Positions 25,500 to 36,039 of a DNA stretch of 64,000 nt are shown piece by piece (position 1 is the first letter of the stretch; each line of letters starts with the position of its first letter). Both the position numbers and the translations under genes were made by a program. Where the stretch lies: positions 1,769,082-1,833,081 of the forward strand of contig NZ_KB849239.1 of assembly GCF_000368085.1 (NCBI RefSeq). Reading direction: 5' to 3'. The notes below the pieces were generated by a model that was not told the origin of the DNA, did not search any database, and saw nothing but the letters and a program-made list of their open reading frames with translations. Source of the DNA: Acinetobacter nosocomialis NIPH 2119. Lineage in GTDB: Bacteria > Pseudomonadota > Gammaproteobacteria > Pseudomonadales > Moraxellaceae.

Positions 25500-25907
25500 T
25501 CAAGGGTTTTGCACCGCATTTGGGTATTGGCGAGCATTATCGCAAATGGGATACCACTTCACTTTTGAAGCAACAAAAGCATGAGAGATAACTCGCGTCG
25601 ATATATCTTCATTAATGAGCCCTACTCTTAAACGCACCACTTCTGGTTTATCTAAACGTTCACTCCAGACAGGTGAGCCACAAGTTTTACAAAATACTCT
25701 TTTTTTATTATGCGATGCAAAATAAGCCTGTAAAAGGTTTTCACCCTGTACCACATTTAAGTCACTTTTTTGTACTTGAGTGATGGCCGCAAAAGCAGCG
25801 CCTTGGGCTTTTTGGCATTGTTTACAATGACAAACCATAATGGGTTCTAATTCGGCATTAATACGGAGTTGAATGCCATTACAAAGACAAGAAGCTGTAT
25901 AAGCCAT
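25500..25907 (-). CDS. GFA-family (Mss4-like) zinc protein
   Basis: A 135-residue protein of the glutathione-dependent formaldehyde-activating (GFA) fold. Zinc ligands are visible: CLCNG near residue 7, CHCKQCQ near residue 27 and CKTCGSPVW near residue 73. Members bind structural zinc and a catalytic or glutathione-binding zinc, but few have a proven reaction. It lies 28 bp after cueR in the same direction, so it is likely the last gene of a copA-cueR-gfa operon, an unusual partner for copper genes. The C-terminus ends ICDNARQYPNAVQNP. Confidence 0.85.
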   Translation of the reverse strand: MAYTASCLCNGIQLRINAELEPIMVCHCKQCQKAQGAAFAAITQVQKSDLNVVQGENLLQAYFASHNKKRVFCKTCGSPVWSERLDKPEVVRLRVGLINEDISTRVISHAFVASKVKWYPICDNARQYPNAVQNP

Positions 25908-25935
25908 GATTTTTCCTTTTTTATTTTTATAAGGT

Positions 25936-26337
25936 TTAACTTACACCTACACCTTTTTCAATGTGGTCTAAAATCGCACACGAAGCCTGCTGGTCACCAC
26001 AGCAATCATCGGCAGAAGCCTGCAAAATATTAACCATTTCTTGTAAATGAGCAATTTTTTGCTTTAATTCAGCAATGTGTTTTACTGTTAAGGCTTTCAC
26101 CTCTGCACTATGCCGATCAGTATTTTTCCAAAGTGAAATAAGCTCTTTCATCTGTTCAGATGAAAAACCTAACTCTCGAGCATGCTTTAAAAAGTTTAAA
26201 GTTTTAAGGTCTGTTTCTGAATAAATACGATACCCTGAAGCAGAACGCTGAGCTGCTTCAAGTAAACCGATTTCTTCATAGTAGCGAATCATTTTCGCTG
26301 AAATGCCCGAATGTTTGGATGCCTGACCGATATTCAT
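25936..26337 (-). CDS. cueR: copper-responsive MerR-family regulator CueR
   Basis: A 133-residue MerR regulator that senses Cu(I) and activates copper export genes by untwisting promoters with long spacers. The N-terminal winged helix reads MNIGQASKHSGISAKMIRYY, then a dimerisation coiled coil. The metal loop is DDCCGDQQASCAIL, with two Cys eight residues apart, as in CueR Cys112 and Cys120. I chose ATG 26337, preceded by GAGGTGTGAG; the longer in-frame TTG has no site. It lies 75 bp after copA and probably also responds to its own operon. Its targets are the two 19-bp-spacer promoters at 28927-29012. Confidence 0.92.
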   Translation of the reverse strand: MNIGQASKHSGISAKMIRYYEEIGLLEAAQRSASGYRIYSETDLKTLNFLKHARELGFSSEQMKELISLWKNTDRHSAEVKALTVKHIAELKQKIAHLQEMVNILQASADDCCGDQQASCAILDHIEKGVGVS

Positions 26338-26357
26338 CTCACACCTCAAATATTAAA

Positions 26358-26394
26358 TTTGGTTCAAGACCTGCTGTCATGATCTTAAACCAAA
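26358..26394. repeat. inverted repeat between copA and cueR
   Basis: TTTGGTTCAAGACC (26358-26371) pairs with GATCTTAAACCAAA (26381-26394) apart from two wobble positions. On the minus strand it lies just after copA and before the cueR ribosome site. It may lower read-through into cueR or protect the copA end. Confidence 0.5.
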
Positions 26395-26412
26395 AGTTGA
26401 TTTTCAGCACGC

Positions 26413-28884
26413 TTACTGTACTGGCGCGTGAAAACGTTTTAAGCGTAACGCATTGCCTAAAACAAAAACCGAAGAAAGTGCCATCGCACCTGCTGCAAAC
26501 ATTGGCGAAAGTAATACACCAAATGCTGGATATAAGGCACCTGTTGCAATTGGAATCAGGGCAACGTTATATACAAATGCCCAGAACAGGTTTTGACGAA
26601 TGTTTCGCATAGTAGCTTTACTTAATGCAATTGCGTTCGGTACGCCTTTTAAACTACCTGACATCAGCACCACATCGGCCGCTTCAATAGCAACATCAGT
26701 TCCAGTACCAATGGCTAAACCAATATCTGCTTGTGCCAAGGCTGGTGCATCGTTAATACCATCACCAACAAAAGCTAAGCGACCATATTGTTTTTGCAAT
26801 TGGCGAACTGTATCTACTTTACCTTCTGGTAAAACCTCGGCCACAACTTCATCAATGTTCAGCTTTTTGGCAATTGCTTGCGCCGTATGACGGTTGTCTC
26901 CTGTAATCATGGCAACCTTGAGACCTAATTGATGTAAGGCTTCAATCGCAGCATAGGTTGTTTCTTTAATTGGATCTGCTACGGCAATAATTGCAGCAAG
27001 TTGCTGATCGATAGCAACATAAAGCGGTGTTTTACCTTCTTCACCTAACTGAGCAGCAATCGCTTGGAATGAGCTGGTATCTAAACCAAGTTGGTGCATA
27101 TAACGATCTGCGCCAATTTGTACTTTCTGGCCTGCAACGTCTGCTTCAATACCTGAACCTGTAATCGAGTTAAATGCTGTTACTGGTAATAACTTTAAGC
27201 CTTCACTTTCTGCTGCTTGAACAATCGCGAGTGCAATTGGGTGTTCAGACTTGGCTTCAACAGAGGCAACTAAAGCCAGCACTTGTTTGCGTTCAAAGCC
27301 CTGTTCCACATTAAAGTCAGTTAGTGTCGGTTTGCCTTCGGTGAGTGTACCCGTTTTATCAACTGCAACGACCTGCGCTTCTTGTAAAAGCTGCAAAGCT
27401 TCACCTTTACGGAACAAGACACCTAGCTCAGCACCACGTCCAGTACCGACCATAATAGAAGTTGGTGTTGCAAGCCCCATCGCACAAGGACAAGCAATAA
27501 TCAGTACCGCAACAGCATTCACCAAGCCAAAAGTCAGCGCAGGCTCTGGCCCCCAAATAAACCAAATCAAGAAAGTAATTGCAGCAATTAACATCACTAC
27601 CGGTACAAACCACATAGTGACTTTATCGACCAACCCCTGAATCGGAAGTTTAGAACCTTGGGCTTGCTCAACCATGCGAATAATTTGTGAAAGTACAGAC
27701 GAAGAACCAACGGCGGTTGCCCGTATGTTTAGAGTACCGTTTTGATTGACTGTACCCCCAACTACTTGTTGCCCTACTATTTTTTCAACAGGGACAGGCT
27801 CACCCGTAATCATAGATTCATCAATGTAGCTGTGCCCTTCAACCACTTCACCATCGACAGGTACACGTTCACCTGGGCGAATTTCTACAATAGTTCCACT
27901 GACCACTTCGGCAACAGCAACTTCAACCACTTGACCGTCACGCTGAATACGAGCCGTTTTTGGCTGCATTCCTACTAAATGTTGAATAGCTTGTGAAGTA
28001 CGTCCTTTAGCTTTGGCTTCAAAATAACGTCCGAGTAAAATTAAACTGACAATAACGGCAGCCGCTTCAAAGTAAACATTGACGGTACCTTGTGGTAAAA
28101 CCTGCGGCATAAAGGTAGCTACGACTGAGAAACTGTAGGCAGCCAAGGTTCCAACAGCGACCAACGAGTTCATATCTGGTGCTAAACGCCATAAAGCTGG
28201 AATCCCTTTTTGGTAAAAACGGCGACCAGGAAAAATGAGAACTAATGTGGTCAAAACAAACTGTAAAAGCCAGCTATTATATTGACCAATCGTGTTCATG
28301 ACCCACATGTGAAAAGCTGGAATGAGATGTGAACCCATTTCCAAAATAAACACAGGTAAGGCCAATACAATCGAAATGATCAAATCTTTTTTAAGCTGAT
28401 CTAACTCTGAAGCTTTTTTATCGAGTTGTGCATCTTGATTTTTTTCAGATGCTTTCGCGTCGTAACCTGCTTTTTTAACAGCGCGAATTAAGTCTTCGAC
28501 GTTGACTGAATTATCTGCCTGCACCCAAGCTTGCTCTGTTGCTAAGTTGACGGTGGCTTCTTGAACGCCGTCTACTTTTTTAAGGGCTTTTTCAACACGT
28601 GCAACACAAGATGCACAGGTCATGCCCTCAATAGACAACTCCACTGGCGCAGCTTTTGGAACATCATAACCTGCTCGTTCAACTGCTTTAACCAGTGCTT
28701 CGCGCTGAATCGGTTGATTTGAATAAACAACGGCTTTTTCTGTTGCCAAATTAACGTTAGCAATCTCTACATTTTCAACTTTCTTAAGTGCTTTTTCGAC
28801 ACGACCTACACATGAGGCACAGGTCATGCCTTCGATTGGAAGTGTTTCACTATATGCTGGCAATTTTGTGGTTTTTGAGTCCAT
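26413..28884 (-). CDS. copA: copper-exporting P1B-type ATPase CopA
   Basis: Pumps Cu(I) from the cytosol. About 823 residues. Two N-terminal heavy-metal domains each have GMTCASC (near residues 19 and 88). They are followed by membrane helices, the TGE loop ([11 protein letters not shown]), the CPC metal site ([13 protein letters not shown]), the phosphorylation motif [11 protein letters not shown] motif SEHPIALAI and the hinge [13 protein letters not shown] 28884 (MDSKTTKLP) has AGAGGTG upstream; an in-frame TTG would add five residues. The gene starts a minus-strand unit with cueR and gfa, and is divergent from copZ. A CueR-type promoter lies 43-73 bp upstream. Confidence 0.97.
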   Translation of the reverse strand: MDSKTTKLPAYSETLPIEGMTCASCVGRVEKALKKVENVEIANVNLATEKAVVYSNQPIQREALVKAVERAGYDVPKAAPVELSIEGMTCASCVARVEKALKKVDGVQEATVNLATEQAWVQADNSVNVEDLIRAVKKAGYDAKASEKNQDAQLDKKASELDQLKKDLIISIVLALPVFILEMGSHLIPAFHMWVMNTIGQYNSWLLQFVLTTLVLIFPGRRFYQKGIPALWRLAPDMNSLVAVGTLAAYSFSVVATFMPQVLPQGTVNVYFEAAAVIVSLILLGRYFEAKAKGRTSQAIQHLVGMQPKTARIQRDGQVVEVAVAEVVSGTIVEIRPGERVPVDGEVVEGHSYIDESMITGEPVPVEKIVGQQVVGGTVNQNGTLNIRATAVGSSSVLSQIIRMVEQAQGSKLPIQGLVDKVTMWFVPVVMLIAAITFLIWFIWGPEPALTFGLVNAVAVLIIACPCAMGLATPTSIMVGTGRGAELGVLFRKGEALQLLQEAQVVAVDKTGTLTEGKPTLTDFNVEQGFERKQVLALVASVEAKSEHPIALAIVQAAESEGLKLLPVTAFNSITGSGIEADVAGQKVQIGADRYMHQLGLDTSSFQAIAAQLGEEGKTPLYVAIDQQLAAIIAVADPIKETTYAAIEALHQLGLKVAMITGDNRHTAQAIAKKLNIDEVVAEVLPEGKVDTVRQLQKQYGRLAFVGDGINDAPALAQADIGLAIGTGTDVAIEAADVVLMSGSLKGVPNAIALSKATMRNIRQNLFWAFVYNVALIPIATGALYPAFGVLLSPMFAAGAMALSSVFVLGNALRLKRFHAPVQ

Positions 28885-28926
28885 CAAACACCTCTGCAAA
28901 TCTGCAAAATTTAATATTCTCTATTG

Positions 28927-28957
28927 AGCATACAGATTCCCATCATGGGAAGGTCAA
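28927..28957 (-). promoter_or_regulatory. CueR-type promoter of copA, 19-bp spacer
   Basis: On the minus strand TTGACC (28952-28957) and TATGCT (28927-28932) are 19 bp apart. The spacer carries the palindrome TTCCCATGATGGGAA. Long spacers with a central dyad mark MerR-family control. Direct view of the sequence; CueR binding is inferred. Confidence 0.8.
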
Positions 28958-28981
28958 GCATATTTTTTTAAAAATTTGGTC

Positions 28982-29012
28982 TTGACCTTACAATCATGAC
29001 AAGGTTTAGACT
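28982..29012 (+). promoter_or_regulatory. CueR-type promoter of copZ, 19-bp spacer
   Basis: TTGACC (28982-28987) and TAGACT (29007-29012) are 19 bp apart, with a dyad CCTTACAATCATGACAAGG between them. It points away from the copA promoter; the two -35 boxes are only 24 bp apart. Confidence 0.75.
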
Positions 29013-29056
29013 CAGTCTTATCTAAACAAACATCTCATTCTTGGTGGAGTATGAAC

Positions 29057-29251
29057 ATGAAACTACTTATTGAAAATATGACTTGTGGTGGCTGCGCACG
29101 TGGTGTGACTGCAACGATTCAAGATGTCGATCCAAATGCAAAAGTAGATGTAGACTTAGCAACCAAAATCGTGACTGTTGAAAGCAGTGAAAGTGTCGAT
29201 AAAATTACTGAAGCACTTGAAGAAGATGGTTTCCCAGCGAAAGTGCAATAA
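29057..29251 (+). CDS. copZ: CopZ-like copper chaperone, single HMA domain
   Basis: A 64-residue metallochaperone with the motif MTCGGCARGV (Cys-x-x-Cys) near residue 8 and the ferredoxin-like pattern ending ALEEDGFPAKV. It should carry Cu(I) to CopA or CueR. ATG 29057 is preferred because GGAG lies seven bases upstream; an in-frame ATG at 29051 is only one base from that site. Its promoter has the same 19-bp spacer as that of copA, so both should be induced together. It ends at a perfect 12-bp hairpin. Confidence 0.92.
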   Translation: MKLLIENMTCGGCARGVTATIQDVDPNAKVDVDLATKIVTVESSESVDKITEALEEDGFPAKVQ

Positions 29252-29262
29252 GATATAAAACC

Positions 29263-29289
29263 GCATAGCTTCAACCTTTGAAGCTATGC
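29263..29289 (+). terminator. terminator after copZ
   Basis: GCATAGCTTCAA and TTGAAGCTATGC form a perfect 12-bp stem with a three-base loop, followed by a T-rich tract. It also separates copZ from the convergent benM gene. Confidence 0.75.
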
Positions 29290-29300
29290 ATTCTCTTTAT

Positions 29301-30260
29301 TTAAAAATCGATACCGTTTGAATCATCTATCGGGTTCTGATCGAGTGTAAAAACAGTCCGTTGATAAGGTATCCCTTCTAAGTCATAAACCTGATAAATA
29401 CAATCGAACAATGATTGTAAATCTTCACTTCTGTCCATTGCCCGTGCAGTAATAAAAATTGGACTGACTGCGCCGTTATCTAAAATCGGAATATAGTTTA
29501 AGTGTGGAAATCGAATGGTATCGGCACTTGCTGGAATAATACAGATCCCTTCTCCCGCTGCGACTAAGCCCAGAGCCAATTGAATTTCTCGTATCTCATG
29601 CATATTTTTTGGAACCAAACTATGCTCGGCAAAGATGTTCAAAAGCTGGGTTGAAAAGTTCGGTTTTGGCGAGGTGGGATACATAAACATCTTTTCATCA
29701 ATGAGGTCGGCCAAATATACCCCTTCCGTACGCTGAGCAATTGGATGGCTGGTATGCGCGGCAACGACCAAACGCTCTTTACGTAAAAGGATACGCCTCA
29801 CGGCGGGATCACTAATTCTTAAACGTCCAAACCCAACATCAATACGGCCTTCTTTTAATGCCTGTAACTGTTCAGTAGTACTTAATTCCATGAGCTGAAT
29901 ATTCAGATGGGGTTGCTGCTGACGAAATAAATAAATGATTCGAGGCAATAAACCATAGAGTAAAGACCCGACAAAACCAATGGTCATACTTCTTTCGATG
30001 AGACCAATACGCTTAGTCATACTTTTTATTTCTTCAGCATTCGACAAAAGTTTAACCGCGTGCTGGTAAAAGAAATGCCCTGCTGGTGTGGTTTGTAAAG
30101 GGCGGCTTCCTCGCTCAAAGAGTTGAATGCCAAGCTCGCTTTCCAAATTTTGGATTTGCCGGCTCAAAGGCGGTTGAGCAATAAATAGTTTTTCGGCTGC
30201 CTTGGTGAAGCTCTGTTCTTCTACAACAGCCACAAAATACCGTAAATGTCTTAGTTCCAT
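29301..30260 (-). CDS. benM: LysR-type benzoate/muconate regulator BenM
   Basis: A 319-residue LysR activator that, in Acinetobacter, responds to cis,cis-muconate and benzoate and turns on benABCDE. The N-terminal HTH is MELRHLRYFVAVVEEQSFTK, then LFIAQPPLSRQIQNLE. The effector domain has MTIGFVGSLLYGLLPR and the STTEQLQAL stretch found in BenM/CatM. It is slightly longer than the ADP1 protein (about 304 residues) because of an extended C-terminus. It is divergent from benA, and ATTC-N7-GTAT-type sites lie between. CatM is the alternative call, but the context favours BenM. Confidence 0.92.
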   Translation of the reverse strand: MELRHLRYFVAVVEEQSFTKAAEKLFIAQPPLSRQIQNLESELGIQLFERGSRPLQTTPAGHFFYQHAVKLLSNAEEIKSMTKRIGLIERSMTIGFVGSLLYGLLPRIIYLFRQQQPHLNIQLMELSTTEQLQALKEGRIDVGFGRLRISDPAVRRILLRKERLVVAAHTSHPIAQRTEGVYLADLIDEKMFMYPTSPKPNFSTQLLNIFAEHSLVPKNMHEIREIQLALGLVAAGEGICIIPASADTIRFPHLNYIPILDNGAVSPIFITARAMDRSEDLQSLFDCIYQVYDLEGIPYQRTVFTLDQNPIDDSNGIDF

Positions 30261-30269
30261 CAGGTTTCC

Positions 30270-30376
30270 ATACCTTTAAGATATATTAAAATGCAAATTC
30301 AGTCTTAGACACAGTTTAACCATTCTTTTAAGGTATATACAAGCAATAACCCGATGAAGTTATAGATCACTTGTAT
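30270..30376. promoter_or_regulatory. BenM-type operator sites between benM and benA
   Basis: Three sites near the LysR-type ATAC-N7-GTAT pattern are present: 30270-30284 (ATAC-N7-ATAT), 30322-30336 (ATTC-N7-GTAT) and 30362-30376 (ATAG-N7-GTAT). The last two start 40 bp apart. The middle site equals a published BenM half-match form. Assignment to strong or weak sites is inference. Confidence 0.6.
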
Positions 30377-30547
30377 AGCACCGATTGAAATCATACTGGC
30401 CAACATTCGATCTATCTATCTTTATCCATTCGCGGTTAAACACCCGACGCGTTTATGCGCTTCATTGACATATTAGGATATCAAGACCTTTTAAATCGTA
30501 GCGAAGGTCTTGATGACTTCCACCCTTTGGAAAGTCGGAGAACGGAC

Positions 30548-31930
30548 ATGCCACGTATTCCTGTAATCAATACCAGCCATCTTGACCGTATTGATGAATT
30601 ACTTGTAGACAATATCGATACAGGTGAATTTAAACTTCACCGCTCAGTTTTTACTGACGAAGCCTTATTTGACCTCGAAATGAAATACATCTTTGAAGGT
30701 AACTGGGTTTACTTGGCACACGAAAGCCAAATTCCAAATAATAATGACTACTACACCACTCACATTGGTCGTCAGCCGATTATCATTGCCCGTAACCGTA
30801 ACGGCGAACTTAATGTCATGATCAATGCATGTTCACACCGCGGAGCACAACTTTGCCGTTACAAGCGTGGTAACAAAGCAACATATACTTGCCCTTTCCA
30901 CGGCTGGACTTTTAATAACTCAGGTAAATTACTCAAAGTAAAAGACCCAACTGACGCAGGTTACTCTGACTGCTTTAACCAAGACGGCTCACACGACCTT
31001 AAAAAAGTAGCTCGTTTTGAGAGCTACAAAGGCTTCTTATTTGGTAGCTTAAATCCCGATGTTCCTTCACTTGAAGATTTCTTGGGTGAAACCACCAAAA
31101 TCATCGACATGATTGTTGACCAGTCTGAACATGGTTTGGAAGTTTTACGTGGTTCATCTACCTATACCTACGAAGGCAACTGGAAACTCACCGCTGAAAA
31201 TGGTGCCGATGGTTACCATGTTTCTGCTGTTCACTGGAACTATGCAGCAACGACTCAACACCGTAAAGAAACTCAAGCTGCCGATAACATTCGCGCAATG
31301 AGTGCAGGTTCTTGGGGTAAACAAGGCGGTGGCTCTTATGGCTTTGAAAATGGCCACATGTTGCTTTGGACACAATGGGCAAACCCAGAAGACCGTCCTA
31401 ACTTCCCAAAAGCAGATGAATATACCGAAAAATACGGTGAAGCGATGTCGAAATGGATGATTGAGCGTTCACGTAATCTTTGTCTGTATCCAAATGTTTA
31501 TTTGATGGATCAATTCGGTTCGCAAATTCGTGTACTTCGCCCACTTTCAGTCAATCGAACCGAAGTCACCATTTACTGTATCGCGCCTAAAGGTGAAGTA
31601 CCTGAAGCTCGTGCACGCCGTATCCGCCAATATGAAGATTTCTTTAATGCCTCAGGTATGGCAACACCAGACGATTTAGAAGAATTCCGTGCTTGTCAGG
31701 CAGGCTACGCCGGTATTGCACTTGAATGGAATGACATGTGCCGCGGTTCAAAACACTGGATTTATGGACCGGACGATGCAGCAAACGAAATCGGTTTAAA
31801 ACCGATGTTAAGTGGGATTAAAACTGAAGATGAAGGCCTGTATCTGGCCCAGCATCAATATTGGTTAAAAACCATGAAACACGCGATTGCATCAGAGAAA
31901 GAAATTGCTGATCAAGGAGAAACAGCATGA
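30548..31930 (+). CDS. benA: benzoate 1,2-dioxygenase large (alpha) subunit
   Basis: The catalytic oxygenase subunit that adds O2 to benzoate, giving a cis-diol. About 460 residues. The Rieske centre is [15 protein letters not shown] then CPFHGWTF (Cys-x-His and Cys-x2-His). The mononuclear iron site lies in [16 protein letters not shown] with the two His. I chose ATG 30548 ([14 protein letters not shown]), with GGAG eight bases before it; this matches the known family start. The open frame continues upstream to 30455 but without a site. The 3' end overlaps benB by four bases. Confidence 0.96.
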   Translation: MPRIPVINTSHLDRIDELLVDNIDTGEFKLHRSVFTDEALFDLEMKYIFEGNWVYLAHESQIPNNNDYYTTHIGRQPIIIARNRNGELNVMINACSHRGAQLCRYKRGNKATYTCPFHGWTFNNSGKLLKVKDPTDAGYSDCFNQDGSHDLKKVARFESYKGFLFGSLNPDVPSLEDFLGETTKIIDMIVDQSEHGLEVLRGSSTYTYEGNWKLTAENGADGYHVSAVHWNYAATTQHRKETQAADNIRAMSAGSWGKQGGGSYGFENGHMLLWTQWANPEDRPNFPKADEYTEKYGEAMSKWMIERSRNLCLYPNVYLMDQFGSQIRVLRPLSVNRTEVTIYCIAPKGEVPEARARRIRQYEDFFNASGMATPDDLEEFRACQAGYAGIALEWNDMCRGSKHWIYGPDDAANEIGLKPMLSGIKTEDEGLYLAQHQYWLKTMKHAIASEKEIADQGETA

Positions 31931-32427
31931 GTGCTCAAGACAAAGCAACTTTAGAAAATATTGCTCAGTTTCTCTATCGTGAAGCGCGCTTTTTAGATGA
32001 TGAACAGTGGGATGACTGGCTTGAATGCTATGCGCCAGAAGCTTCTTTCTGGATGCCAGCTTGGGACGACGACGATAGATTAACTGAAGATCCGCAATCT
32101 GAAATTTCACTTATTTATTATCCAGACCGTCAAGGTTTAGAAGATCGAGTGTTCCGTATTAAAACCGAGCGCTCATCCGCAACCATGCCGGACACACGTA
32201 CAAGCCACAATATTGCCAACGTTGAAGTTCTCGATCGCGACGGCGACAAAGTTACTGTTCGCTTTAACTGGAATACCTTGAGTTTCCGTTACAAGACAAA
32301 TTACAGCTATTTCGGTATGTCACGTTATGTGATCGATTTTTCAGGTGATCAACCAAAAATCTTGAGCAAGTATGTCGTTTTGAAAAACGACTATATCAAT
32401 CAAGTGATTGATATTTACCACCTTTAA
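31927..32427 (+). CDS. benB: benzoate 1,2-dioxygenase small (beta) subunit
   Basis: A 166-residue beta subunit with the SnoaL-like cone fold. It stabilises the alpha-beta hexamer but carries no metal. Motifs: [20 protein letters not shown] near residue 15, [14 protein letters not shown] near residue 37 and [12 protein letters not shown] near residue 90. The start ATG overlaps the benA stop (ATGA), so both subunits are made in step. A hairpin follows before benC. Confidence 0.96.
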   Translation: MSAQDKATLENIAQFLYREARFLDDEQWDDWLECYAPEASFWMPAWDDDDRLTEDPQSEISLIYYPDRQGLEDRVFRIKTERSSATMPDTRTSHNIANVEVLDRDGDKVTVRFNWNTLSFRYKTNYSYFGMSRYVIDFSGDQPKILSKYVVLKNDYINQVIDIYHL

Positions 32428-32435
32428 GACATACC

Positions 32436-32465
32436 CCCTCAGTTAACCGGACTGTTGGCTGAGGG
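32436..32465 (+). repeat. hairpin between benB and benC
   Basis: CCCTCAG and CTGAGGG pair, extended by AAC/GTT with wobbles, around a short loop. There is no T tract, so it looks like an mRNA stability or processing hairpin, separating oxygenase from reductase messages. Confidence 0.55.
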
Positions 32466-32468
32466 TAA

Positions 32469-33515
<1,047 letters not shown>

Positions 33516-33536
33516 TTCAAGGTGGAGAAGTTATCT

Positions 33537-34322
33537 ATGTCAAACCGTCAAAGATTTACCGATAAGGTCGTGATTGTTACGGGTAGTGCTCAAGGCATTG
33601 GCCGTGGCGTGGCATTACAAGTCGCGGCTGAGGGTGGACAAGTCGTCATGGCTGACCGCTCTGAATATGTTGAAGACGTTCTCAAAGAAATTCGGAATGC
33701 AGGTGGCGATGCTGTCACGATTAATGCTGACCTAGAAACCTATGCAGGCGCGCAAGCGGTAGTTGTAAAAGCCATTGAACACTATGGTCGGGTCGATGTC
33801 CTGATTAATAATGTAGGTGGCGCGATCTGGATGAAACCTTTTGAAGAGTTTTCCGAAGAAGAAATCATTAAGGAAGTGAATCGCTCATTGTTTCCAACTT
33901 TATGGTGCTGCCGCGCTGTGTTACCGACCATGATTAAGCAACAAGCGGGTGTTATTGTAAATGTATCTTCCATTGCAACCCGTGGTATTAATCGTATTCC
34001 CTACTCGGCATCTAAAGGTGGGGTAAATGCTTTAACAGCATCGCTTGCTTTTGAACATGCCAAAGACGGAATTCGAGTCAATGCCGTTGCGACGGGTGGA
34101 ACCGAAGCACCGCCTCGCAAAGTACCACGTAATACCAACCCGTTAAGTCAAAATGAAAAAGACTGGATGCAACAAGTAGTTGATCAAACAAAAGATCGAA
34201 CATTTATGGGCCGTTATGGCACAATTCAAGAACAAGTCAATGCAATTTTATTTCTTGCATCAGACGACGCATCGTATATGACGGGATCGGTCATTCCGGT
34301 CGGAGGTGGAGATCAGGGTTAA
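33537..34322 (+). CDS. benD: benzoate diol dehydrogenase BenD
   Basis: A 261-residue short-chain dehydrogenase that oxidises and decarboxylates the benzoate cis-diol to catechol with NAD+. The cofactor motif is TGSAQGIGRG near residue 14. The catalytic Ser and Tyr-x3-Lys lie in NVSSIATRG and YSASKGG. NNVGG is the structural motif. I prefer ATG 33537 (MSNRQRFTDK), with GGAG nine bases upstream; an in-frame GTG at 33522 overlaps that site. It closes benABCD; benE follows after 57 bp. Confidence 0.95.
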   Translation: MSNRQRFTDKVVIVTGSAQGIGRGVALQVAAEGGQVVMADRSEYVEDVLKEIRNAGGDAVTINADLETYAGAQAVVVKAIEHYGRVDVLINNVGGAIWMKPFEEFSEEEIIKEVNRSLFPTLWCCRAVLPTMIKQQAGVIVNVSSIATRGINRIPYSASKGGVNALTASLAFEHAKDGIRVNAVATGGTEAPPRKVPRNTNPLSQNEKDWMQQVVDQTKDRTFMGRYGTIQEQVNAILFLASDDASYMTGSVIPVGGGDQG

Positions 34323-34379
34323 TCCTGATCTTTTTATATGTTTGGGTAAATAACATGATTTGCATGGAGGCAATCACAC

Positions 34380-35573
34380 ATGGCAACCCTGTTCAAGACA
34401 TTAAAAAATGACTGGTCCATATCAGCAACAGTTGCTGGCTTTCTTGCAGTTTTAATTTCTTACTCAGGCCCACTGATTATTTTTTTCCAAGCTGCTCAGC
34501 GTGCCCATGTGTCCACCGATATGATGGTGTCATGGATTTGGGGAATTTCAATTGGTGCTGCCGTTTCAGGTATTTATCTTTCGATTAAATATAAAACTCC
34601 TGTCATCACCGCGTGGTCTGCACCGGGCACTGCCCTGTTAGTTACCCTATTTCCCAATATCTCCTTGAATGAAGCAGTAGCCGCCTATATTACTTCTGCC
34701 ATCGTTATTTTTTTAATTGGTATTACAGGTTACTTCGACAAATTACTAAAATGGATTCCGCAAGACGTCGCTGCGGGCATGATGGCAGGTATTCTTTTTC
34801 AGTTCGGTATTAACCTATTTACTGCATCTGATAGCATGCCTTTTATTGTATTTAGCATGCTCATTGTCTTTTTAATTGCCAAACGTTTAATGCCGCGCTA
34901 CACCATGATTTGGGTGTTAGCTGCCGGAGTTTTATTAAGCCTTATTTTAGGCAAGATGAATCCGGTTGATGTAAGTTTTAATTTAGCAATCCCGCAGTGG
35001 ATTAGCCCAGAATGGACTTGGAATTCAACACTCAATCTCGCCGTTCCTCTTATTTTAGTTAGTCTAACCGGCCAATTTTTACCGGGTATGGCGATTATGA
35101 AACTCAGCGGTTATGACACGCCAGCCAAACCCATTATTACGGCCACCAGTATTGCCTCGTTAGCCGTTGCCTGTGTCGGTGGTATTACCATTGTGCTTGC
35201 CTCAATTACCGCTGCTTTATGTATGGGTAAAGATGCACATGAACTGAAAGAAAAAAGATATATCGCAGGGATTGCCAACGGAATTTTTTATATTTTAGGA
35301 GGCTTATTTGCTGGCAGTATTGTCATGCTCTTTAGCTTACTACCTAAAGAGCTGGTGGCAGCACTGGCAGGTTTAGCTTTGTTAGGTGCTATTGCCACCA
35401 ATATTTCTGTTGCCATGAAAAATGATGGTCAACGTGATGCTGCACTTATTACCTTTTTAGCTACCGCATCAGGTATGCATTTTCTTGGATTAAGTTCAGT
35501 TTTTTGGGGCATTTGTATTGGTGTAATCGCCCATTTCATTCTTACCCCACGCTCAAATCCAGCCACAAATTAA
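34380..35573 (+). CDS. benE: benzoate/H+ symporter BenE
   Basis: A 397-residue inner-membrane permease of the BenE family with about ten to twelve hydrophobic segments. Motifs include ITAWSAPGTALLVTLFPNIS near residue 76 and GQFLPGMAIMKLSGYDTPAK near residue 223. It would import benzoate. GGAGG lies nine bases before the ATG. It follows benD and precedes a terminator, so it is the last gene of benABCDE. BenK, further on, is a second importer. Confidence 0.93.
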   Translation: MATLFKTLKNDWSISATVAGFLAVLISYSGPLIIFFQAAQRAHVSTDMMVSWIWGISIGAAVSGIYLSIKYKTPVITAWSAPGTALLVTLFPNISLNEAVAAYITSAIVIFLIGITGYFDKLLKWIPQDVAAGMMAGILFQFGINLFTASDSMPFIVFSMLIVFLIAKRLMPRYTMIWVLAAGVLLSLILGKMNPVDVSFNLAIPQWISPEWTWNSTLNLAVPLILVSLTGQFLPGMAIMKLSGYDTPAKPIITATSIASLAVACVGGITIVLASITAALCMGKDAHELKEKRYIAGIANGIFYILGGLFAGSIVMLFSLLPKELVAALAGLALLGAIATNISVAMKNDGQRDAALITFLATASGMHFLGLSSVFWGICIGVIAHFILTPRSNPATN

Positions 35574-35613
35574 ATTTTTATCTAAACGCCCAGCACTAAA
35601 ATAAAGCTTCAAA

Positions 35614-35656
35614 TGCCAAATCAGGATGCAAATAATCCGCTATTCCTGATTTGGCA
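35614..35656 (+). terminator. terminator after benE
   Basis: TGCCAAATCAGGA (35614-35626) and TCCTGATTTGGCA (35644-35656) are perfect 13-bp complements around a 17-base loop, followed by a T-rich tract. It splits benABCDE from benK-benP. Confidence 0.75.
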
Positions 35657-36039
35657 ATTTTCATTTAATATAAATTAAATTTCATTTTTAAGATGAGTTT
35701 CTAAAATAATTGACTTTAATATTTTTATTTATTTCCACTTCAACCCTTAATATAAATTTAGCTATATTTCTAGCTGTGATTCTCAGCAATAAAATCTGTA
35801 AAAAGATATCTATAAAAACCTTAAAATTCTCACAATATAATATTTGGCCCCATTTTAAAAACAAAAGAAGCAACAACCAAAATTATTAAAATAAATTATA
35901 AATTTCAATACATTACTTTATTAAAAACACAATACCTTAAAGACATAAAGATATATCAATTAGGTTTTTGACTCTATTCCAATAACAAAATAGTTTATTA
36001 AAAAATAACGCGATGCTTCACAAATTGGAGGTGAAGAAA
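35657..36039. other. AT-rich intergenic region upstream of benK
   Basis: About 380 bp with no supported gene. It must hold the benK promoter. An AT-rich 22-bp stretch at 35885-35906 is repeated exactly at 54894-54915. No clear BenM-type site was found here. Confidence 0.45.
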
